10,114 bases of DNA from an uncultured Treponema sp. GTDB lineage: Bacteria > Spirochaetota > Spirochaetia > Treponematales > Treponemataceae. The notes beneath the pieces were generated by a model. That model was not told the origin of the DNA, did no database searches, and saw only the letters and a program-made list of their open reading frames with translations. The position numbers and the translations under genes are program-made. The stretch is taken from the NCBI GenBank assembly GCA_934699065.1, contig CAKUWD010000104.1:1-10114 (forward strand). The letters are read 5' to 3'. This document shows positions 5,530 through 10,114 of the stretch, piece after piece. Positions within the stretch are counted from its first letter, which is position 1. Every line of letters begins with the position of its first letter.

Positions 5530-5574
5530 TATAAAATAATGAATTTCTGAGAAATAGTCTATACAATACTGATT

Positions 5575-5616
5575 TTGCACTATTTTCTTACTCCCAATTA
5601 TGATATATTTTACACT
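5575..5616 (+). promoter_or_regulatory. Promoter of the LuxR-type regulator, predicted leaderless
   Basis: TTGCAC (5575-5580) and TATGAT (5599-5604) are 18 bp apart. The overlapping TGA-TATATT (5601-5609) is an extended -10 ending seven bases before the ATG at 5617. Either hexamer would start transcription within a few bases of the ATG. The stretch before the ATG has no purine-rich Shine-Dalgarno sequence. Confidence 0.5.
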
Positions 5617-6375
5617 ATGAAAAAATTTACAGCAGCAAGAATAATGTATCTGAGCGGAGCCTTAGTTTTATTCATTGCAACAATGATGAATCTGTTGACC
5701 CGCTATAAATTTATTAGTGTGATTCCCTATACAAAATATGTTGAAGCTGTTCTTAATTTTTCCTGCGCAATACTCTGCCTCGTTCTTACAATAAAGCCTG
5801 AGTTAAACAGACTTCAATATTCAGTATTTTTTATTCAAAGTACAATAACAACTCTTATTGGATTTGCCGGAATAGGAACTATGCTTCTGACCTTTCTGGG
5901 ACTTTCTCTTTTTGTAAACGGATTCTTTACTTCCAGACTTAAAATCAAACTTACTTGTTTTGGCATCTGGTGGGGACTTGTAATAATTGGAGTTTATCTG
6001 GGATTCGGATTTAGGCCTGCAATTTTCGTGGTAGCCCTAACTCTTTTTTACATTGCAATGTTTGCAACTGTTTATGAAAAACTTAATAAAAAACTCTCTT
6101 ATCTTCTACCAGAAAAAGAAGTTTCTTCAAAATCAAATGAACTACCCCCTTACGGGTCTGTTATTTCTCTTTCAAAATTTGGTCTGACAGATCGACAGAA
6201 AAAATTTCTTTTATTGGTTATGAATGATAATCTGACTTATGATAAAATTGCTAATGATAATTATGTAAGTCTTTCGATTGTAAAAATGGAAATGGCCCAG
6301 GTTTGTAAACTTTTTGGTGTAAAGAATAAAGAAGATCTTAAGATTCTACTACTTCAGTATAAGATTGAACCTTAA
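5617..6375 (+). CDS. Membrane-anchored LuxR-type transcriptional regulator
   Basis: From the ATG at 5617 the protein has 252 residues. About six hydrophobic segments (near 10-27, 44-58, 67-83, 85-101, 113-130, 133-150) make an N-terminal membrane domain. A charged linker (152-180) follows, then a LuxR/GerE helix-turn-helix at about 188-248: LTDRQKKFLLLV, LTYDKIANDNYVSLSIVKMEM with the recognition helix, and VCKLFGVKNKEDL. The layout implies a one-component regulator that senses something in or across the membrane and binds DNA while anchored. The signal and targets are unknown. The frame is open to 5575, but those extra codons lie over the promoter. It diverges from gap, a possible target, and converges on the HD-domain gene with one base between stop codons. 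Confidence 0.82.
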   Translation: MKKFTAARIMYLSGALVLFIATMMNLLTRYKFISVIPYTKYVEAVLNFSCAILCLVLTIKPELNRLQYSVFFIQSTITTLIGFAGIGTMLLTFLGLSLFVNGFFTSRLKIKLTCFGIWWGLVIIGVYLGFGFRPAIFVVALTLFYIAMFATVYEKLNKKLSYLLPEKEVSSKSNELPPYGSVISLSKFGLTDRQKKFLLLVMNDNLTYDKIANDNYVSLSIVKMEMAQVCKLFGVKNKEDLKILLLQYKIEP

Positions 6376-6376
6376 G

Positions 6377-7018
6377 TTATTTTGTACTGTCTGCGCTGGT
6401 GGTTTCTTTATGACGGTTATCAAAGTATCCGCCATCTTCAAGATAGCGGCGACGGGTCATGATCAGGGTAATTAATTCCTGATACATATTAAAATCAACC
6501 TGAATAGACATTGGTAAAAGGAAGTACTCTGTTTCGTCGCAATAACGTTCAATAAATTCTGGATCAGTAACATAACCCAAAGAAATCATATTTGAAATAC
6601 GATCGGCACACTTTAGGATTTTTGCCTTCTGGCTGCCTTCATCCAGAATACGGCATAAAAACTGCTTTTTATTTTCATCTTCCCGACGGGTAACTTCGCG
6701 GACAAGTCTCAGCACTTCCGGACCATCTTCATCAGCATTAGTAATTAAATCTGGAATAAATCCGGGGATATCTTCTATGGTATCGTGAATAATTGAAGCC
6801 TTAAGCAAAACCGGATCAATATATCCGTAATCAAGAAGAATAGCAAAAGTATCCATCTGATGACGAAACATATTTCCACCGGCATGGCGGGCTTTACCAA
6901 TAAGGGCAGTTGCCAGCTGAATATATGGAGCAAAATGAATATTACTGAGCTGAAGCATTTGCTGCTCGTTCATATTCTGAGGCCTGTCTGTTTTCATTTC
7001 GTAATGATGTTTTCCCAT
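6377..7018 (-). CDS. HD-domain protein of the RelA/SpoT hydrolase type; probable small (p)ppGpp hydrolase
   Basis: From the ATG at 7018 the protein has 213 residues and a single HD domain. It carries the residue set of RSH-type 3'-pyrophosphohydrolases in order: Arg44, His53 (FRHQ), His78-Asp79 and Glu82-Asp83 (HDTIED), and Asp139 with Asn143 (KCADRISN). These bind manganese and the alarmone in SpoT/Rel enzymes. No synthetase, TGS or ACT domain is present, so it would be a stand-alone hydrolase clearing (p)ppGpp, or another pyrophosphohydrolase such as a MESH1-like one. Activity is inferred, not shown. The frame can be extended to GTG at 7066, but those codons come from a palindromic repeat. 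GAGGG four bases before the ATG at 7018 supports the shorter form. It lies downstream of valS in the same direction. Confidence 0.78.
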   Translation of the reverse strand: MGKHHYEMKTDRPQNMNEQQMLQLSNIHFAPYIQLATALIGKARHAGGNMFRHQMDTFAILLDYGYIDPVLLKASIIHDTIEDIPGFIPDLITNADEDGPEVLRLVREVTRREDENKKQFLCRILDEGSQKAKILKCADRISNMISLGYVTDPEFIERYCDETEYFLLPMSIQVDFNMYQELITLIMTRRRYLEDGGYFDNRHKETTSADSTK

Positions 7019-7029
7019 TAAACCCTCAC

Positions 7030-7067
7030 GGTGGTTGAGTGCCGCAAAGCGGTATATCGAAACCACC
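7030..7067 (+). repeat. Palindromic repeat, long form with inner hairpin (copy 2)
   Basis: Arms GGTGGTT (7030-7036) and AACCACC (7061-7067) enclose GAGTG, an inner CCGC-AAA-GCGG hairpin, and TATATCGA. It is homologous to the reverse complement of 1242-1277, but the inner stem is changed on both sides, CCC/GGG becoming CCGC/GCGG. It lies 12 bp before the HD-gene start, in opposite orientation to the next copy. Confidence 0.85.
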
Positions 7068-7081
7068 TTCTACATAATTAT

Positions 7082-7108
7082 CGGTGGTTTCGACAAGCTC
7101 AACCACCG
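7082..7108 (-). repeat. Palindromic repeat, short form with CTTG core (copy 3)
   Basis: Arms CGGTGGTT (7082-7089) and AACCACCG (7101-7108) enclose a short core that reads GAG-CTTG-TCGA on the minus strand. Relative to copies 1 and 2 the flanks are identical, but the inner hairpin is replaced by CTTG. Eight T's follow on the plus strand (7109-7116), but no plus-strand gene leads into it. It lies six bases past the valS stop codon and could stabilise the valS mRNA 3' end. Confidence 0.85.
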
Positions 7109-7114
7109 TTTTTT

Positions 7115-9871
7115 TTACTTTAATTCTGCAAGATAACCTTCAAGAGTTTTTATCTTTCGCTGGCTTTCTGCAAGTCGGTCTCGTTCTTCCTGAACAAGGT
7201 TTGCAGGAGCGTGCTGTGCAAAGTTTCCATTGAGCTTGTTTTCGCTCATTCTTGCATAGCCCTGCTCTTTTTCAATTGCCTTCTGGAAGCGGGTCATAAG
7301 CTGCTCTTTATTAATTGATTCATCAACAAGAACAAATACTTCAAAGCCGGCTCCAACAGCGCCAATTGAGCTTGCAGGTTTTGCGTCAACAAAATCAACC
7401 TTAGCAACACCGCCAAGCAGCTGAATCATTTCAACCTTTTCGCGGGCAACTTCTGCAGCGCTACCCTTTTCAATCTTAATTGCAATATTAATTTTGATTG
7501 CCGGGTCAATTCCGCAGTCTACCTTTGTAGCACGAACTTTACCGATAAGTTCCTTGAGAGATTCAAAGCGTTCTGCAATTTTTGCATCTTCATCAGTAAG
7601 TTTTTCTGCCGGAACAGGATATGGGGCATTAATAAGCATACCAACATAATCGCTGTTACTTACAATCTTCTGAGTACCAGCCTTCTTGCGGTTAGCAGCA
7701 ATCTCAGCAAGAGGAAGTTTTCCATAAATCTCTTCTGTAACGAATGGAATAAATGGATGGAGCAGGCGAAGACTTTCTTCAAGAATATTCATCAAAACAG
7801 ATGCCTGACGGTCTTTTTCTTTCTCATCACCATTCTTGAAGTTGATCTTTGTAGCTTCAACGTACCAGTCGCAGAACTCATTCCAGAAGTATTCCATAAG
7901 AGCAGAAGCGGCATCGTTATAACGATAACCTTCAAGTGCATCTCTTACAGTCTTTACTGCATGATTCAAGCGGCCATAAATCCACTTGTCCAGTTCTGTA
8001 AGATCTGCATCAGTAACTGGAACAAGATTTCGGCCTTCGAGGTTACCAAGAAGATAGCGTGAAGCATTCCATACTTTATTACAGAAGCGGCTTCCGAGCT
8101 TGAAAGAATCCTTATCAATAAGAACATCCTGTCCCTGGGCACACATAAAGCCGAGAGTGAACTTAAGGGCATCGGCACCGTACATGTCAATAATTTCAAG
8201 AGGATCCATTCCGTTTCCAAGAGACTTAGACATTTTGCGGCCCTGCTTGTCGCGAACAAGTCCGTGAATGTAAATATCGTGGAAAGGAGCCTTACCTGTA
8301 AATTCAAGACCAGCCATAATCATACGTGCAACCCAGAAGAAGATGATATCGTAGGCAGTTACAAGGGCTGTTGTAGGATAGAACTGAGCCATATCAGGAG
8401 TATTCTCAGGCCAACCGAGTGTTGAGAAAGGCCAGAGCCATGAGCTGAACCAGGTATCGAGTACGTCTTCATCCTGCTTGAGATCTTCTGCACCGCAACC
8501 ACATTTTGGACACTTGGTTGGGTCTGTGCGGCTTACGATAACTTCGCCACACTTCTGACAGTACCATACAGGGATTCTGTGACCCCACCAGATCTGGCGG
8601 CTTACACACCAGTCGCGGATATTAACGAGCCACTGCTCATAGGTATTTTCCCATTTCTGAGGGAAGAACTGAATCTCGCCTGCCTTCCATGCAGCTAAGG
8701 CCTTGTCTGCCATTGGCTTCATTTTTACAAACCACTGGTCGCTCAAATATGGCTCAACTACAGTTTTACAGCGGTAGCAGTGTCCAACAGAGTGAACCAT
8801 TTTTTCTTCACCCTTGAAAAGGCCTGCAGCTGTCAAATCTTCAATTACAAGGGCGCGAGCCTGCTCTGGCTTGAGTCCTCGGTATTTTTCAGGAACGTTT
8901 TCGTTCATGCGTCCGTCTGGAGTAAGAAGGTTGATTACTTCAAGATTATGTCTCTTACCTACTTCCCAGTCGTTAGGGTCATGAGCCGGAGTAATTTTTA
9001 CCATACCAGTTCCAAATTCCATATCAACATAATCATCTGCAATGATTGGAATTTCTTTTCCGGTAAGCGGAAGCTTAAGCATTTTTCCAACGATAGACTT
9101 ATAGCGTTCATCCTTAGGATTTACAGCAACGGCAGTATCACCAAAGAAAGTTTCAGGACGAGTTGTTGCAACTTCAATCTTTCCGCTTCCATCAGCATAT
9201 TCATAATAAAGGTGATACATTGCACCCTGAGTATCTTCGTGGTCTACTTCATCATCAGCAAGAGCAGTACCACAGCGAGGACACCAGTTTACAAGGCGCT
9301 TACCACGGTACATAAGTCCGCGCTCATACAAAGTTACGAAAACGTCGCGAACTGCGGCAGACAAGCCTTCATCATAAGTAAAGCGCTCGCGGTCCCAGTC
9401 TGTTGAGTTACCAAGCTTTTTCTGCTGTTTTACGATAGTTGCATGATGATCTTCCTTAACCTTCCAGGTGCGTTCCAGGAACTTTTCGCGGCCAAGATCG
9501 TTACGGGTAAGACCTTCTTTTTTAAGCTGACGTTCAACAACATTCTGAGTTGCAATTCCGGCGTGGTCTGTACCTGTAAGCCAAAGAGTATTGTCGCCCT
9601 TCATACGGTGATAGCGAACTACGATATCCTGGAGAGTATTGTTAAGACCGTGTCCCATATGAAGGACACCTGTTACATTAGGAGGAGGAATGACGACAGA
9701 ATAAGTATTGGTTTTCTTGTTGCAGTCTGCGCACTGGCATTTGTACTGTTCATGTACAGGAGACTTTTCATCAGACGCAGGTTTAAAATATCCCTTGCTG
9801 TCCCATTCATTGTAAATTCTGTCTTCAAAAGACTTAGGCTCGTAAGCCTTTTCCAATTCAATTGCTTTCAT
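7115..9871 (-). CDS. valS: Valyl-tRNA synthetase
   Basis: This 918-residue class I synthetase attaches valine to tRNA-Val in the cytoplasm. The HIGH-type motif is HMGH at 71-74, after PPPNVTGVL, and KMSKS is at 546-550. The editing (CP1) domain spans roughly 195-365 and includes TTRPETFFGDTAVAV (236-250). A Cys4 zinc site is likely at Cys438, Cys441, Cys454 and Cys457. The anticodon-binding domain follows (near 600-760), then the C-terminal coiled-coil arm (about 855-918). The N-terminus contains a short cysteine-rich stretch, YKCQCADCNKK at 43-53, just before the Rossmann entry, where I do not expect cysteines in this family. GAGGA precedes the ATG by about eight bases. Length is within the normal range. 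The gene lies between ffh and the HD-domain gene. Confidence 0.98.
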   Translation of the reverse strand: MKAIELEKAYEPKSFEDRIYNEWDSKGYFKPASDEKSPVHEQYKCQCADCNKKTNTYSVVIPPPNVTGVLHMGHGLNNTLQDIVVRYHRMKGDNTLWLTGTDHAGIATQNVVERQLKKEGLTRNDLGREKFLERTWKVKEDHHATIVKQQKKLGNSTDWDRERFTYDEGLSAAVRDVFVTLYERGLMYRGKRLVNWCPRCGTALADDEVDHEDTQGAMYHLYYEYADGSGKIEVATTRPETFFGDTAVAVNPKDERYKSIVGKMLKLPLTGKEIPIIADDYVDMEFGTGMVKITPAHDPNDWEVGKRHNLEVINLLTPDGRMNENVPEKYRGLKPEQARALVIEDLTAAGLFKGEEKMVHSVGHCYRCKTVVEPYLSDQWFVKMKPMADKALAAWKAGEIQFFPQKWENTYEQWLVNIRDWCVSRQIWWGHRIPVWYCQKCGEVIVSRTDPTKCPKCGCGAEDLKQDEDVLDTWFSSWLWPFSTLGWPENTPDMAQFYPTTALVTAYDIIFFWVARMIMAGLEFTGKAPFHDIYIHGLVRDKQGRKMSKSLGNGMDPLEIIDMYGADALKFTLGFMCAQGQDVLIDKDSFKLGSRFCNKVWNASRYLLGNLEGRNLVPVTDADLTELDKWIYGRLNHAVKTVRDALEGYRYNDAASALMEYFWNEFCDWYVEATKINFKNGDEKEKDRQASVLMNILEESLRLLHPFIPFVTEEIYGKLPLAEIAANRKKAGTQKIVSNSDYVGMLINAPYPVPAEKLTDEDAKIAERFESLKELIGKVRATKVDCGIDPAIKINIAIKIEKGSAAEVAREKVEMIQLLGGVAKVDFVDAKPASSIGAVGAGFEVFVLVDESINKEQLMTRFQKAIEKEQGYARMSENKLNGNFAQHAPANLVQEERDRLAESQRKIKTLEGYLAELK

Positions 9872-9913
9872 CTGTCATTCCTCACAAAGCATTTATTTAA
9901 AATATTGGTCAAA

Positions 9914-9942
9914 ATTATAATGAATTTGACAATATTTGTCAT
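9914..9942 (-). promoter_or_regulatory. valS promoter with a TGACAA-TAT-TTGTCA dyad
   Basis: On the minus strand ATGACA (9942-9937) and TATAAT (9919-9914) are 17 bp apart, with five and six consensus matches. This predicts a leader of about 35 nt, too short for a T-box. A perfect 6-3-6 dyad (9927-9941) covers the spacer and most of the -35 and could be a repressor site. Confidence 0.65.
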
Positions 9943-9971
9943 TAGCGAGAAATCGACATGTAAAAGGTATT

Positions 9972-10114
9972 TTATTTAAAGCGCTTAGCCATTTCTATGA
10001 GTTTCTTCATGTCCATGCCTTTGAGTGCGCTAGGATCGAGTCCGCCTGGAAGTCCGCCAGCTCCACCGGCAGCTCCAAGGCCACCCATTCCGCCCATCAT
10101 AGAAGGATCAAGAC
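9972..10114 (-). CDS. ffh: Signal recognition particle protein Ffh, C-terminal tail; start outside the window
   Basis: The last 46 full codons read toward the stop at 9974-9972. They encode a Met- and Gly-rich linker (SMMGGMGGLGAAGGAGG), then LPGGLDPSALKGMDMKKLIEMAKRFK. A flexible glycine/methionine-rich tail after the M domain, ending in a short basic helix, is typical of Ffh, the GTPase that binds 4.5S RNA and signal sequences to target proteins to the membrane. Only the tail is visible, so the GTPase motifs cannot be checked. Its stop lies about 100 bp before valS, with no obvious terminator between. Confidence 0.8.
   Translation of the reverse strand, partial: LDPSMMGGMGGLGAAGGAGGLPGGLDPSALKGMDMKKLIEMAKRFK

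Noticed and set aside
7019..7066. N-terminal extension of the HD-domain protein
   Set aside because: The 16 extra residues are translated palindromic repeat starting at GTG; the ATG at 7018 has a GAGGG site before it.
7082..7116. Plus-strand terminator formed by copy 3 and the T8 run
   Set aside because: No plus-strand gene reads into it; the hairpin belongs to a repeat family and the T run is partly the valS stop region.
8780..9979. Long plus-strand open frames opposite valS
   Set aside because: They are antisense frames of a highly conserved gene, with unnatural composition and no ribosome sites.

Overview
The window looks like a chromosomal segment from a host-associated spirochaete, most likely a gut- or rumen-type Treponema. 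This is an inference from low GC content, codon use, gene content and abundant short dispersed palindromes; no single marker proves it. Most genes lie on the minus strand. Coding regions are ordinary housekeeping and signalling genes. The unusual material lies in the gene ends and intergenic spacers.

Layout, left to right. (1) 1-560, minus: the N-terminal part of a WYL-type regulator that has two palindromic hairpins and an 18-bp tandem repeat inserted in frame. (2) 595-1176, minus: a six-helix membrane protein resembling half of an MFS carrier. (3) 1284-2084, minus: an orphan MetQ-type lipoprotein. (4) 2085-2562: a repeat-rich spacer carrying the divergent metQ and trxA control regions. (5) 2563-2871, plus: thioredoxin, with a near-consensus promoter between two identical operator-like dyads. 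(6) 2892-4046, minus: a membrane diguanylate cyclase. (7) 4047-4456: a duplicated, broken 3' end of gap, interrupted by GC-rich palindromic DNA and accompanied by a fold-back copy. (8) 4457-5491, minus: gap (GAPDH). (9) 5617-6375, plus: a membrane-anchored LuxR-type regulator. (10) 6377-7018, minus: an HD-domain protein with the residue set of (p)ppGpp hydrolases. (11) 7030-7108: two palindromes of one family. (12) 7115-9871, minus: valS. (13) 9972-10114, minus: the C-terminal end of ffh.

How the genes fit together. ffh, valS and the HD-domain gene read in the same direction; valS and the HD gene are only about 96 bp apart and may share a transcript, linking tRNA charging to alarmone removal. 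trxA and metQ diverge from the repeat block, each with dyad sites at its promoter. Three genes (the WYL regulator, the half-MFS protein and the LuxR-type regulator) have no Shine-Dalgarno sequence and have a -10 element 6-7 nt before the ATG, which predicts leaderless mRNAs. The housekeeping genes gap, valS, metQ and trxA have ordinary Shine-Dalgarno sites.

I found no complete phage, transposase, CRISPR array, toxin-antitoxin pair or biosynthetic cluster. The best candidates for something undescribed are the remodelled gap 3' end, the family of palindromes sharing a CTTGT core, the trxA operator pair, and the stand-alone alarmone hydrolase beside valS.
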